A stretch of DNA of 64,000 nt from Pseudomonas mediterranea CFBP 5447 (GCF_000774145.1 NZ_KN322983.1:712537-776536), one strand, 5' to 3'. Positions 28,451 to 38,464 are shown, counted from the first letter of the stretch. Translations and numbers: made by a program. Notes: generated from the sequence alone by a model not told the origin.

Positions 28451-29575
28451 ATGTTCGAACTCGATCACGACCTGGCGCAGGACATCGTCGACCGGGCGAT
28501 GGCGATCCTGCCGTACAACGTCAATGTCATGGATAACCAGGGCCTGATCCTGGGCAGTGGAGAGCGGGAGCGGATCAATACCCGTCACGAGGGCGCGCAA
28601 CTGGTCCTGGCCAACGGACGGGTGGTGGAGATCGACGCGCACACCGCGTTGCAGCTCAAGGGCGTGCAACCGGGTATCAACCTGCCGCTGATGCTCGATC
28701 AACGGCTGATCGGCGTGCTAGGCATCACCGGCGAGCCGGAGCAGCTGCGCACCTATGCCGAGCTGGTGCGCATGACCGCCGAAATGCTCCTGGGCCAGCG
28801 CAACCAGCAGGCCGAGCAACAGTGGCGTCGCCAGCGTTGCGATGACTTGCTGGCGTTGTTGCTGGGGGATGCCGGGGATTCGCCCAGGTTGCTGGATGAA
28901 GCACGGCAAATGGGCCTCAAGCCGCAATTGTCGCGAGTGCCGTATCTGTTCGAGTTGGGGCTGGAACATGGGCCCGGGCAGACCGTCGAGGCCCTGAGCG
29001 CCTGGCTGATGTCGCGCTACCCCGACAGTTGGTGCCTGACCTCGTCCAAGTCCTCTTTGCTCTGGTGCCGACCGGTCACCGCCTCGGTGGAGAACGAGCG
29101 CTTGCTGGGCAAGCTCGACGGGCTGGGCTGGAACATCCTGCGAGTCGCGGTGGGCGGCCAGGCCGAAGGACTGGCGGGCCTGCGGCGTTGCTACCGGCGC
29201 GTGGGGGATTTGCTGGCCTATGGACGGGATGTGCTGCCACAGTCACGCTTGCTGACGCTCAATCGCTATCGGTTGCCAGTGCTGCTCTGGCGCCATCGCG
29301 ACGATGACGCCCTGGACGAGTTGCTCACGCCGTTGCGCAAAGTCATCGCCAAGGACAGCAACGGCCAACTGCTCGCGACCTTGCGCAGCTGGTGTGAACA
29401 CGACGGCCAGAGCCAGGCCTGCGCCGAGGCCCTTGGCATCCATCGCAACAGCCTGCGCTACCGCATGGAGCGCATCGCCGAGCTCAGCGGCGTGGACCCG
29501 CTGCGGTTGGATGGGATGCTGGCGCTGTACCTTGGCATCCAGCTACTTCCGCAGACCGAAAGCCCCGTCACATAA
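28451..29575 (+). CDS. cdaR: CdaR-family sugar diacid regulator
   Basis: The product has 374 residues. The N-terminal diacid recognition domain (about 1-135) starts FELDHDLAQDIVDRAMAILPYNVNVMDN and includes GLILGSGERERINTRHEGA. A middle GGDEF-like degenerate region follows. The C-terminal PucR-type helix-turn-helix reads QACAEALGIHRNSLRYRMERIAELSGVDP. Members activate sugar-diacid and glycerate genes on binding glucarate, galactarate or glycerate. I chose the ATG at 28451 with AAGGA nine bases upstream; the frame opens at 28346. The neighbours, an MFS symporter and a glycerate kinase, agree with this role. Confidence 0.9.
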   Translation: MFELDHDLAQDIVDRAMAILPYNVNVMDNQGLILGSGERERINTRHEGAQLVLANGRVVEIDAHTALQLKGVQPGINLPLMLDQRLIGVLGITGEPEQLRTYAELVRMTAEMLLGQRNQQAEQQWRRQRCDDLLALLLGDAGDSPRLLDEARQMGLKPQLSRVPYLFELGLEHGPGQTVEALSAWLMSRYPDSWCLTSSKSSLLWCRPVTASVENERLLGKLDGLGWNILRVAVGGQAEGLAGLRRCYRRVGDLLAYGRDVLPQSRLLTLNRYRLPVLLWRHRDDDALDELLTPLRKVIAKDSNGQLLATLRSWCEHDGQSQACAEALGIHRNSLRYRMERIAELSGVDPLRLDGMLALYLGIQLLPQTESPVT

Positions 29576-29577
29576 CC

Positions 29578-29668
29578 CTGTGGGAGCGAGCCTGCTCGCG
29601 ATAGCGCTGTGTCAGTCACATCAATGTTGATTGAACTGACGCTATCGCGAGCAGGCTCGCTCCCACAG
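29578..29668. repeat. REP/REPIN element, family A
   Basis: Inverted family A cores with about 45 bases of spacer, between cdaR and the glycerate kinase gene. It could uncouple or stabilise the transcripts. Confidence 0.9.
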
Positions 29669-29796
29669 TGGATCTTCGGTGTACGCACCGGCATTTGTGA
29701 ATCTGAACAATAATCCCAGGTGTCTTTTGTGCGGCAGACCGGCGCGACGTCGGCCGTCTGCTGGCAGCATGTCGAGCATCGGAACCGGAGACCAAA

Positions 29797-30933
29797 ATGA
29801 AAATAATCATCGCCCCCGACTCGTTCAAGGACAGCCTCAGCGCCCAGGGCGTAGCCGATGCCATCGCGGCCGGGCTGGGTGAGGTCTGGCCTGATGCGCA
29901 GTTGATCAAGTGCCCGATGGCCGATGGCGGCGAGGGGACGGTGGAATCGGTGCTGGCCGCGTGCAACGGCGAATGGCGTCGTACCCGCGTCCAAGGGCCC
30001 ATGGGCATCGCGGTCGAGGCGCGTTGGGGCTGGTTGGCCGACAGCCGCACGGCGATCATCGAAATGGCCGAGGCCAGTGGCCTGCAGTTGGTGCCGCCTG
30101 GGCAGCGCGATGCCTGTTCCAGCAGCACCTACGGCACCGGCGAGTTGATTCGCGCGGCCTTGGATGAAGGGGCCAGGCGGGTGATCCTGGCGATCGGCGG
30201 CAGTGCCACCAACGATGCCGGTGCGGGAGCCATGCAGGCACTGGGCGTGGGGTTGCTGGATGAGCACGGGCAACCGCTGCCACCCGGTGGTCTGGCCCTG
30301 GCTAAATTGTCGCGCATCGACCTGAGTGGCCTGGACCCGCGCCTGGCCAGCGTGAGTGTCGAGATTGCCGCCGATGTCGACAATCCCCTGTGCGGACCCC
30401 ACGGCGCTTCAGTGATTTTCGGTCCCCAGAAAGGCGCATCGGTACAGCAGGTGCAGCAACTGGACCAGGCCCTGGCGCACTTCGCCGGACAGTGCGCCCA
30501 GGTGCTGAGCCGCGATGCAAGAGACGAACCGGGCAGTGGCGCCGCCGGTGGCCTGGGATTCGCGGCCAAGGCATTTTTGCACGCGCAGTTTCGCCCCGGC
30601 GTGGACGTTGTCGCCCAACTGACTGGCCTGGCCGAGGCCGTCGAGGACGCTGACCTGGTGATTACCGGAGAAGGCCGCTTCGACGCCCAGACCCTGCGGG
30701 GCAAGACGCCCTTTGGCGTGGCTCGCGTTGCGCGGCGTCACGGCGTACCGGTGGTGGTCATTGCCGGCACGCTGGGGGAGGGTTACCAGGCGCTGTATGA
30801 GCACGGCATCGATGCCGCCTTCGCCCTGGTCAGCGGGCCGATGACCCTGCAGGAAGCCTGTGCCGACGCGCCCCGCCTGCTGCGCGAACGCGCTCGGGAC
30901 GTTGCCCGGCTCTGGCGGATCGCTGCCCGATAA
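29797..30933 (+). CDS. garK: Glycerate 2-kinase (GarK/GlxK family)
   Basis: The product has 378 residues. It phosphorylates D-glycerate to 2-phosphoglycerate, the last step from glucarate/galactarate or glyoxylate routes into glycolysis. The family opening is MKIIIAPDSFKDSLSAQGVADAIAAGL, with CPMADGGEGTVESVL, the substrate loop SSSTYGTGELI, the glycine-rich segment LAIGGSATNDAGAGAMQALG and VITGEGRFDAQTLRGKTPFGVA. All are present in order and the length is standard. GGAG lies six bases before the ATG. With the CdaR-type regulator upstream it probably forms a glycerate-use locus. Confidence 0.93.
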   Translation: MKIIIAPDSFKDSLSAQGVADAIAAGLGEVWPDAQLIKCPMADGGEGTVESVLAACNGEWRRTRVQGPMGIAVEARWGWLADSRTAIIEMAEASGLQLVPPGQRDACSSSTYGTGELIRAALDEGARRVILAIGGSATNDAGAGAMQALGVGLLDEHGQPLPPGGLALAKLSRIDLSGLDPRLASVSVEIAADVDNPLCGPHGASVIFGPQKGASVQQVQQLDQALAHFAGQCAQVLSRDARDEPGSGAAGGLGFAAKAFLHAQFRPGVDVVAQLTGLAEAVEDADLVITGEGRFDAQTLRGKTPFGVARVARRHGVPVVVIAGTLGEGYQALYEHGIDAAFALVSGPMTLQEACADAPRLLRERARDVARLWRIAAR

Positions 30934-30941
30934 CCGGCGAA

Positions 30942-31086
30942 CTGTGGCGAGGGAGCTTGTTGTGGCGAGGGAGCTTGCTCCCGCTGGGCTGCGTAGCAGA
31001 CCCCTTGGCCTACCAAATCTGCCGCGATGGCAGGGTGATTCTTGGGTTTGCTGTGCAACCCAGCGGGAGCAAGCTCCCTCGCCACA
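30942..31086. repeat. REP element, family B, with duplicated left edge
   Basis: The core CTGTGGCGAGGGAGCTTG occurs twice in tandem at the left (30942-30980), then spacer, then the inverted core at the right. A slippage or partial insertion event may explain the duplicate edge. Confidence 0.85.
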
Positions 31087-31233
31087 GTTTCTGACACATC
31101 ATGAAATATATTTCGCGGGCGCCCTAAAAGAAGGCTGAAGCCCAGCCGATAACGGGTCAAGCGTTCCCATAAATCCTCCAATCGATACGCATGACCGGCA
31201 TGGACGCTCGACCCATCACCCCGAGGTCTTCCC

Positions 31234-32859
31234 ATGTCGTTACGCAGCCTGAATATCGCCCCCCGAGCCTTTCTCGGCTTTGCCTTCATTGCCTTGCTGG
31301 TGATCGCCCTCGGCGTATTTGCCGCCAATCGCATGTCCGTTATCCGTCAGGCCTCGGTTGACATGGAGCAGACCCAAGTCCCCAGTGTCGGCTACCTGGC
31401 CAACGTGCTGGAGAACGTGCTGCGCATGCGCATTCTTTCGTTCCGGATCCTGGTCAACCGGGACCCGGCCAGTCTCGCGGAGGCCGAGACCCGCATCGGT
31501 GTGCTGGTAGAAAAGCTGCAAAAGGCCAATGACAGCTACGCCAAGCTGCCGGCCACCGCGGAAGAGACCGAACTCTACAAGACCTTCTCGGCGACCCTCG
31601 ATAAATACCTGCAAGCCCAGAAGGAAATGCTGGAGCTGTCTCGCCAGGACAAGGCCGATCAGTTGCGCACTCTTATCAATACGCGGATCAAGGAAGGCAC
31701 CGACCTGATGGGCGAGCAGCTCAACAAGCTCATCGCGATCAACGTGACCGGCGCCACTGACGCGTCGGCCAAGGCGGGCGAGCACTATGACAGCGCGATG
31801 ACCGGCATCATCGTCGTCTCGGTCGCCGCCGCGCTGGCTACCGTGGTGCTGGCACTGCTCCTGACGCGCAGCATCGTCACACCGCTGAACCGCGCGCTGG
31901 AGGCGGCGCGGGTCATTGCCGGCGGTAATCTGGTCCAGGCCATCGAGGTCGACGGCAAGGATGAACCGGCCCGTCTGCTCCAGGCCCTGGCCGACATGCA
32001 AGGCAGCCTGCGCAAGACCATCGAGCAGATCGCCGGCTCCGCCACGCAATTGGGCGCGGCCGCCGAGGAACTGAGCGCGGTCACTCAGGAGTCCTCCCGT
32101 GGCCTGCAACGCCAGCACAATGAAATCGAGCAAGCCGCGACGGCCGTCAACGAGATGACCGCCGCCGTGGAAGAGGTCGCCCGCAACGCCGTGTCGACCT
32201 CCGAAGCGTCGAACCAGTCGACCCAGGCCGCGCAGGAAGGTCGCAGCCGGGTGGTGGAAACCGTCGAGGCGATCCAGACCATGACCCACGACGTGCAAGC
32301 CACCGCCACCATGGTCGAGGGCCTGGCCGTCCAGGGGCGCGACATCGGCAAGGTGCTGGATGTGATCCGCGCCATCGCCGAACAGACCAACCTGCTGGCA
32401 CTCAACGCTGCCATCGAAGCGGCCCGTGCAGGGGAGGCCGGACGCGGTTTCGCCGTGGTCGCCGATGAAGTCCGGGCCCTGGCCCATCGAACCGCGCAGT
32501 CGACCCAGGAAATCGAGAAAATGGTCGCCGGCATCCAGAACGGCACCGGCGAGGCGGTGCAATCGATGCAGCAGAGCAACCAGCGCACCCAGAGCACTCT
32601 GGAACTGGCTCGCGCCGCCGGCGTCGCCCTGGAACAGATCACCCAATCGATCCATCAGATCAACGAACGCAACCTGGTCATTGCCAGCGCTTCGGAAGAA
32701 CAGGCCCAGGTGTCCCGTGAAGTGGACCGCAACCTGGTGAACATCCGCGACCTGGCGACGCAATCGGCCTCGGGCGCGCAACAGACGAGCGCCGCGACCC
32801 ACGAACTGTCGCGCCTGGCGGTGGGCTTGAATGCGATGGTGGCGCGGTTTGTGATTTGA
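31234..32859 (+). CDS. Methyl-accepting chemotaxis protein
   Basis: The product has 541 residues in the standard order. First comes a transmembrane helix ([20 protein letters not shown], about 11-30), then a periplasmic four-helix-bundle sensor (about 31-188), a second helix ([21 protein letters not shown]), HAMP (about 210-265) and a signalling domain. The signalling hairpin tip [35 protein letters not shown] is intact and matches the 40-helix class. The ligand is not deducible. There is no C-terminal pentapeptide for CheR tethering. GAGG lies seven bases before the ATG. No chemotaxis genes are nearby. Confidence 0.94.
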   Translation: MSLRSLNIAPRAFLGFAFIALLVIALGVFAANRMSVIRQASVDMEQTQVPSVGYLANVLENVLRMRILSFRILVNRDPASLAEAETRIGVLVEKLQKANDSYAKLPATAEETELYKTFSATLDKYLQAQKEMLELSRQDKADQLRTLINTRIKEGTDLMGEQLNKLIAINVTGATDASAKAGEHYDSAMTGIIVVSVAAALATVVLALLLTRSIVTPLNRALEAARVIAGGNLVQAIEVDGKDEPARLLQALADMQGSLRKTIEQIAGSATQLGAAAEELSAVTQESSRGLQRQHNEIEQAATAVNEMTAAVEEVARNAVSTSEASNQSTQAAQEGRSRVVETVEAIQTMTHDVQATATMVEGLAVQGRDIGKVLDVIRAIAEQTNLLALNAAIEAARAGEAGRGFAVVADEVRALAHRTAQSTQEIEKMVAGIQNGTGEAVQSMQQSNQRTQSTLELARAAGVALEQITQSIHQINERNLVIASASEEQAQVSREVDRNLVNIRDLATQSASGAQQTSAATHELSRLAVGLNAMVARFVI

Positions 32860-32901
32860 GATAGGGTTGAGGCTGGACATCGCATAAACCAGGAGCAATA
32901 C

Positions 32902-34092
32902 ATGCGCTACTCAGCCTTGACCCAACGCATCACCGGTGAAGGTGCCGCCGCGTGGCAGATCCACGACCGGGCACTGGCCATGCGTGAGCAGGGCATGGAC
33001 GTAGTGCTGCTGTCGGTGGGCGATCCGGACTTCGACACGCCGCGCGCCATCGTCGACGCCGCCGTGGACAGCCTGCGAGCCGGGGACACCCATTATTCCG
33101 ACGTTCGCGGTATCCACGGTTTGCGCGCCAGCATCGCGGGCCGTCATCGCCGGCGTAGCGGCCAGTCGGTCGGGGCAGGGCACGTCACGGTGCTGCCGGG
33201 CGCGCAATGCGCGGTGTATGCCGTCGCGCAATGCCTGCTCGACCCCGGCGACGAAGTCATCGTTGCCGAGCCGATGTACGTCACCTACGAGGCGGTGTTC
33301 GGCGCCTGCGGGGCGAAAGTGCTGCCGGTACCGGTACGCCCGGAAAATGCGTTTCGGGTCGAACCGGCCGATGTGGCCCGCCTCATTACCCCTCGGACTC
33401 GGGCCCTGCTGCTCAACAGCCCCAACAACCCTTCCGGTGCCAGTCTGCCATTGCCCACCTGGCAGGCGCTGGCGCAATTGTGCATCGAGCATGACCTGTG
33501 GCTGATCAGTGACGAGGTCTACAGCGACCTGCTGTACGAAGGCGAGCACATCAGCCCGGCCAGCCTGCCGGGCATGGCCGAACGCACCGCGACCATCAAC
33601 AGCCTGTCCAAATCCCACGCCATGACCGGCTGGCGCATCGGCTGGGTCATCGGCCCCGAACCGCTGGCCGAGCACCTGGCGAATCTTTCGTTGTGCATGT
33701 TGTTCGGCCTGCCGGATTTTGTGCAGCGGGCGGCCCAGGTGGCGCTGGAGGAAGAACTGCCTGAAGTGGCGTTCATGCGTGACGAGTATCGCCAGCGTCG
33801 GGATCTGATGTGCGCCATGCTGGATGACTGCCCGGGGCTCACGCCTATTCGGCCTGACGGTGGCATGTTCGTGATGGTGGATGTGCGCCGGACGGGGCTC
33901 GCTGCCCAGGCGTTTGCCGAGCGGCTGTTGGATGGGTATGGCGTGTCTGTGCTGGCCGGTGAGGCGTTCGGGCCGAGTGCGGCGGGGCATATCCGGATAG
34001 GGTTGGTGGTCGATCAAGTGAAGCTGGCGGATGCATGCAGGCGAATCGCCTTGTGTGCTGGTCGGTTATACAAGCTCGCTGAAGTTTTATAA
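32902..34092 (+). CDS. PLP-dependent class I/II aminotransferase
   Basis: The product has 396 residues, fold type I. Landmarks are VLLSVGDPDFDTP at the N terminus, the aromatic cofactor-stacking and AEPMYVTYE regions, NSPNNPSGASL, the cofactor Asp in LISDEVYSDLLYEGEH and the Schiff-base Lys in INSLSKSHAMTGWRIGWVIG. The last block fits aspartate-like aminotransferases. The substrate is not certain. AGGAG lies six bases before the ATG. It follows the chemoreceptor gene by 42 bases, and co-transcription is possible. It is the last ordinary gene before the A+T-rich accessory region. Confidence 0.9.
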   Translation: MRYSALTQRITGEGAAAWQIHDRALAMREQGMDVVLLSVGDPDFDTPRAIVDAAVDSLRAGDTHYSDVRGIHGLRASIAGRHRRRSGQSVGAGHVTVLPGAQCAVYAVAQCLLDPGDEVIVAEPMYVTYEAVFGACGAKVLPVPVRPENAFRVEPADVARLITPRTRALLLNSPNNPSGASLPLPTWQALAQLCIEHDLWLISDEVYSDLLYEGEHISPASLPGMAERTATINSLSKSHAMTGWRIGWVIGPEPLAEHLANLSLCMLFGLPDFVQRAAQVALEEELPEVAFMRDEYRQRRDLMCAMLDDCPGLTPIRPDGGMFVMVDVRRTGLAAQAFAERLLDGYGVSVLAGEAFGPSAAGHIRIGLVVDQVKLADACRRIALCAGRLYKLAEVL

Positions 34093-34370
34093 CCCTCAAC
34101 ACACGCTATCGCAGCGTATTCAAAAATAACTCCCGATTCAAAGGGCATTGTTCGCGTGCAAGGCGCTTTCATATTGAACTGAGATATTGCCGCTTGCTGT
34201 TTGCCAAGGCGACGAACGGTATCCGTACCTGTCAACTCTGACAGTATTCAATCCACCGGATAGAGAGTCGAATAGGTTTCACTTGGGTTCTGCCGTGCAG
34301 ACCCGACGTGAACTACGCATCATTCAGCGCGGCGCAGATAATCTCAATCATCGCGAGTTTGGAGTGGCAA
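34093..34370. promoter_or_regulatory. Promoter region of the first Ig-like gene
   Basis: These 278 bases hold no gene that I can support. They contain the 34229-34244 palindrome and, 17 bases after its right arm, a TAGAGA element that could serve as a -10. The sequence is A+T-rich compared with the upstream aminotransferase. Confidence 0.5.
34229..34244. promoter_or_regulatory. Shared palindrome 1 (lux-box-like) before Ig-like gene 1
   Basis: CTGTCA - ACTC - TGACAG is a perfect inverted repeat. It is identical to the copy at 45181-45196 and differs only in the spacer from 45094-45109. It has the CT-N12-AG layout of LuxR-type boxes. The right arm CTGACA could double as a -35 hexamer. It lies 127 bases upstream of the GTG start at 34371. 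Confidence 0.7.
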
Positions 34371-36332
34371 GTGAGCGAATCGAAAGAGAGTAAAGACCTG
34401 GGTGAAAGAGAAGGGTCCTCGATGCGGAAAAGAAGCCCGATATTGGCTGATCTGGAGAAATTATCGATTCCCTTGATTATTGACGACAGCGACCCGGACG
34501 GGTTGCTTCCCACAGGGTCGCAGAATCAACCATTACCTGTCTATATACCTGAACGATGGCCGGAATATGCGATTGCGGGTGAAGAAGACATTATCGAATT
34601 GTACTGGGACCGGCCCAACAATAGGGCTGCCACACCCGTTCAAACAGTTACACTTCCAGGCCCCATTACAGAGGATATGTTTCCCTATCCCCTTAGCGTA
34701 CCGAAAAACGCTCTTCAACCCGACGGTCGTTTCGAAACATGGTACGAAATTGTCATTTCTGCTGGCGGTCCGGGGGCACCTTCTGAACATCGATTCGTGA
34801 CGGTTGATAGCGAACCGCCCAGTTACGATAAACAACTTGATGCATTATTGTTCCCCAGTAATCTGCCGGGAAACGTTATCACCGAAGAATATCTTCTGAA
34901 CAACAATGACAAGGTCGAGTTTCGTCTTCCGTTGCCCCTTTATACCGGCGCGGCGGATCGTGATGTGCTTGAGTTGTTCTGGTCCCAAACGAACCCACCC
35001 ACAGAGACTTTCGTCACGACAAAAACGATTCTTCAGGCAGAGATCGATGCCGGAGACATTCGTGTGGACTTGATGGGCGACGACATTCGTGCGCCGAACC
35101 AAAATGGCACCTTCCATGCTTTTTATAAAGTTCGGGATCGTGCCGGAAACGAAACGCTGACCTATTCGAAGCCTGCCACCGGGACCGTCTCACTCATCCC
35201 TTGGCCCAGCCGGCTTCCGCCGCCCAGCGTGCCTCTGCACGACGATGATAACCTCGTGCACCGGGCCGATGCGCGAGCGCAGGTGCAGGCGGTCGTTGAT
35301 AATATTCCCCCCCCATTGCAACCCAATGACCAGATCGAACTGGTCTGGGATGGCGTTGCGTTGCCCCCACGCAACGCCGTGCTTCCGTTGAGCATACCGG
35401 TGCCATGGAATGTGTTGATCGCAAATGGTCCGGGACCAGCGGTCATCAAGGTGGGGTACAACTTCATTCGCAGTGGCAGCTCGCGTCCCTCGGAAGAAGC
35501 CGATATCAACATCGATTTCACGGTCGCGGGTCAGGACCATTCCAATGCCCCGGCGTTGCTCAACCCGCTTTTACCGCTCATTGATATCGTAGGCGGTTCG
35601 GGCGTGCCGAATGTGCTGTTGCCCGGTGACCGGACCTCTCCGGTCATCCCGAAGCTGAAACTTTATCAGGCGCCCAATCCAGGGGAGGTGCTTGAGCTTT
35701 ATTGGGGACAATACAGCGGAGCCGTCGCCACTTATACCGTGCAGGCGGGGGATGCCGAAGGCGCGGAAGTCTCGTTCTCCGCCGTATCCTGGGACGTGAT
35801 CGACACGGAACCCAATAACGCGAGATTGCCGGTTTACTACACAACCAGTAACGGGGTTAATGAACAGCAATCGGAAAATACTTATGTGCGGGTTCAGGTC
35901 ACCACTATTGATGATTTACCGGCCCCGGTATTTGAAGATGCGGATGGCTTTGGTTATATCGGTTGCGAAGATAAGCCGTGGGAAGGCATTCGGGTTCGTA
36001 TCAAATTCGACAGCGGCCATTTTGCAGCAGGCGACGAAGTCAGGGTGTTCTGGCAAGGCTATCGATCATTCAACTCCACCGATCCCATCGATGAAACCTA
36101 CGGTGAGTTTCCGCAAGAAATAAGATCCGAGCATATTCGTGACGGTTTTATCGACGTCTGGATCCTGCCTTTCGATCCGCATATAAAACCGGTGTCGCGA
36201 GGATCATGGGGCGCCTATTACACACTGACCAAGACGGATGGACAGTTTGGCACTTCTCCGGCACCGGAAAATTTGAAAATTGTCGAGACCGTTACGGAGG
36301 AACAGTGCGCCGCTTCAAAGCACGAGGATTGA
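34371..36332 (+). CDS. Ig-like tandem-module protein 1 (653 aa)
   Basis: I do not recognise a named function. The protein is made of about five modules of 110-125 residues predicted to be beta-sandwiches (about 45-145, 150-275, 280-400, 405-525, 530-640). Each carries a motif of the form GDxIELxW (EDIIELYWDRP, DRDVLELFWSQT, NDQIELVWDG, GEVLELYWGQ, GDEVRVFWQG). The last module has a cysteine pair (YIGCEDKPW and EEQCAASK) that could close a disulfide. No signal peptide, lipobox or membrane span is visible. The N terminus is charged (SESKESKDLGERE). I chose the GTG at 34371 for GGAG six bases upstream. The gene is A+T-richer than its surroundings and contains a C8 tract at 35307-35314. The next gene is a paralogue, 103 bases downstream. 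Confidence 0.75.
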   Translation: MSESKESKDLGEREGSSMRKRSPILADLEKLSIPLIIDDSDPDGLLPTGSQNQPLPVYIPERWPEYAIAGEEDIIELYWDRPNNRAATPVQTVTLPGPITEDMFPYPLSVPKNALQPDGRFETWYEIVISAGGPGAPSEHRFVTVDSEPPSYDKQLDALLFPSNLPGNVITEEYLLNNNDKVEFRLPLPLYTGAADRDVLELFWSQTNPPTETFVTTKTILQAEIDAGDIRVDLMGDDIRAPNQNGTFHAFYKVRDRAGNETLTYSKPATGTVSLIPWPSRLPPPSVPLHDDDNLVHRADARAQVQAVVDNIPPPLQPNDQIELVWDGVALPPRNAVLPLSIPVPWNVLIANGPGPAVIKVGYNFIRSGSSRPSEEADINIDFTVAGQDHSNAPALLNPLLPLIDIVGGSGVPNVLLPGDRTSPVIPKLKLYQAPNPGEVLELYWGQYSGAVATYTVQAGDAEGAEVSFSAVSWDVIDTEPNNARLPVYYTTSNGVNEQQSENTYVRVQVTTIDDLPAPVFEDADGFGYIGCEDKPWEGIRVRIKFDSGHFAAGDEVRVFWQGYRSFNSTDPIDETYGEFPQEIRSEHIRDGFIDVWILPFDPHIKPVSRGSWGAYYTLTKTDGQFGTSPAPENLKIVETVTEEQCAASKHED

Positions 36333-36435
36333 AGGTCTACGAGCTGTTTGATGTCAGGCTCGATGGAAAGGAAAAGGCAGTAAGTATTTTAGCTGTTCAT
36401 GGATATATCTAACTGATATCTACTGGAGCTGAAAA

Positions 36436-38394
36436 ATGAATGACCAGACGAAAAGCAAGTTGACCTCTGCGCAGGCTCGTGAGGCCTACAATACCTGGTA
36501 TTTGCATGAGCGGGCCGAGCAACCGGCTGCTGTCTTGCTGCCGATTAATATCCCTGACTATTTTCCACAGTATCCCGAATATATAAACTACATACCTCGG
36601 GCGCTACAGGAAGATAATCTTGAATTGACGGTCCCGGAATGGCCAGAGCCAGCCCAAACGAGCGAGATAGATACGCTCATGATTTACGTCAGACGCAAAG
36701 GGAGCGCCGATTGGGGAGACCCTACGGATATACATGATATTCCCGGGCCATTTGATTCTGATGACTTTCCCTATCCGACCACCGTGAGTGCTTCCGCTTT
36801 TGCAGAGGAAGGAACTTATGAGTTGAAGTACACTGTAACAATCGCTTCAGGGGACACTTCGGGATCTGTTGAAGCGGAATTCGTTATCGATAAGACCCCG
36901 CCCAATGACAATCAATCATCCGCCCGTCTGGAATTCAGAGATCAGGTCGCTAAAGACCGCGGGTTGACCAAGGCCTACCTGGACAGTGTCAGTAGCACAG
37001 GCGTGCCTCTGATCATCCCTCCGTACTCCGGCGCACGTAATCAGGACGCCATTGAGGTTTACGCTCTGTTGGAAGAAGACCTTGTTCCGTACAACGTATT
37101 TGATGATGAAATTCCCAATAATCGGATCATTTTTATTCCGGTTATATTTTTGATGGGAAAAGAAGATGGTTTACTGGCTTTCAAATTCAAACTGAAAGAT
37201 ATCGTGGGTAATATTGGCCCATTCTCGGACCCTCTCGAAACGCATTTGCTGCTGCGTCCCGATCCTGTCGGGCCGTTCAATCCCCTGAGAGTGCCCCTGG
37301 CCGAAGATGCCAAGACTTTGATTGATCTGGCCGATGTTCGAACGGGCGTCCGGGCGTTGGTGCCGCTCTATACGAACCCAGGACCGAATGATCGTATTTA
37401 CCTGACATGGGGCACACAGACCGCTACTTTTCCCCACAAGGTCGGAATTAGCCCAACAAATCCAATCATCATTGATGTCAGCGATGCTGAACTGATCATA
37501 CCGGATTATGGTGCCGCCACGGGTGAAAAACCAACGGCCGTGACTTATCAGATAAAACGAGGCTACGACGTATACGATGCTGACAGTGCGCTGAACATCA
37601 AAGTCGATTTATCCCAGGTCATCGACCCTAGTATTCTGCCAAGGGTGCTTGTCCGGGGCGGTGGCGCAGCGCCAGAAGATGACAAATTGTTGGAGACCGA
37701 CAAGGGGCTGAATGCAACGGCGACGTTCACCGTGCCTCCGGGCCTGGTTGGTGTTGACTGGGCAAGGTTGTACTGGGGCGATCTACCCGATTATGTAGCT
37801 GAAGTAAGCCCCGTACCGGCTGTAGGCGCGGATGTCGAATTCGATGTGCCTTGGACTGATATCGAGCAAGTACCGGGTATTCTTATTGACGTATGGTATG
37901 AGGTCGGCGTAACCGGTGATAACAACCCTTCTCCATCTCCTGTTACGAAAGTGAATGTCGAGGAGGCGGTACCTATCAGGCTGTCCGAGCCGGAGTTTCT
38001 TGATGCTCGATTCGTCGGAACCGTCTGGTGGATCAATTGCTCGTCCTGGCTGGGACCAGACGCAAACTTGCGGTTGCATATACCACCGAATCCAAAGCTG
38101 TCGGCAGGTCAGCAGATGGACATTGTCGTGCAAGGATATTCCGAATTCCCACCTCTTAACGAAGTGGGAACGCCTTGGAGAAAGACGATTACTTCACTGA
38201 GCGAATCGCAAGTGGAGGATGGCTTTGTAGAGATGGTAGGCCCCAGGACCGCTCATTTTAGCGATTTACTGGGACGCAGGGGGGCGTTGAAGGTCGACTA
38301 TTCGGTGGTGGTTGGCACCACGACCTTGTCAGGCACGCTTACGATACGTGCCGCGTCGAAGGATGCGGCAGGCCTGTGTCCAATAAACCCTTGA
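36436..38394 (+). CDS. Ig-like tandem-module protein 2 (652 aa)
   Basis: A paralogue of the preceding gene, with the same length, same module plan and same absence of a signal peptide. Modules carry the related motifs EIDTLMIYVRR, NQDAIEVYALL, NDRIYLTWGTQ, VDWARLYWGDL and GQQMDIVVQGY. The final module again holds a cysteine pair (WWINCSSWLG and AGLCPINP). The first 55 residues (QAREAYNTWYLHERAEQPAA) are unique. The ATG at 36436 has GGAG seven bases upstream. The 103-base gap after gene 1 and lack of a terminator suggest one operon. Base composition is A+T-rich like gene 1. The function is unknown; a structural or adhesive role is an inference from the fold. Confidence 0.75.
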   Translation: MNDQTKSKLTSAQAREAYNTWYLHERAEQPAAVLLPINIPDYFPQYPEYINYIPRALQEDNLELTVPEWPEPAQTSEIDTLMIYVRRKGSADWGDPTDIHDIPGPFDSDDFPYPTTVSASAFAEEGTYELKYTVTIASGDTSGSVEAEFVIDKTPPNDNQSSARLEFRDQVAKDRGLTKAYLDSVSSTGVPLIIPPYSGARNQDAIEVYALLEEDLVPYNVFDDEIPNNRIIFIPVIFLMGKEDGLLAFKFKLKDIVGNIGPFSDPLETHLLLRPDPVGPFNPLRVPLAEDAKTLIDLADVRTGVRALVPLYTNPGPNDRIYLTWGTQTATFPHKVGISPTNPIIIDVSDAELIIPDYGAATGEKPTAVTYQIKRGYDVYDADSALNIKVDLSQVIDPSILPRVLVRGGGAAPEDDKLLETDKGLNATATFTVPPGLVGVDWARLYWGDLPDYVAEVSPVPAVGADVEFDVPWTDIEQVPGILIDVWYEVGVTGDNNPSPSPVTKVNVEEAVPIRLSEPEFLDARFVGTVWWINCSSWLGPDANLRLHIPPNPKLSAGQQMDIVVQGYSEFPPLNEVGTPWRKTITSLSESQVEDGFVEMVGPRTAHFSDLLGRRGALKVDYSVVVGTTTLSGTLTIRAASKDAAGLCPINP

Positions 38395-38415
38395 TATTCA
38401 CTAAGTCTGAAAAGT

Positions 38416-38464
38416 GAGAAAGCGGAAAGGAAAAACACAGATTTTTTCTTTCCGTTTATTTCTC
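38416..38464. terminator. Long A/T-rich hairpin after Ig-like gene 2
   Basis: CGGAAAGGAAAAA (38423-38435) pairs with TTTTTTCTTTCCG (38442-38454) with one mismatch. Outer GAGAAA/TTTCTC arms could lengthen it. It lies 22 bases after the stop and probably ends the gene 1-2 transcript, though the T-run after the stem is interrupted. Confidence 0.6.
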
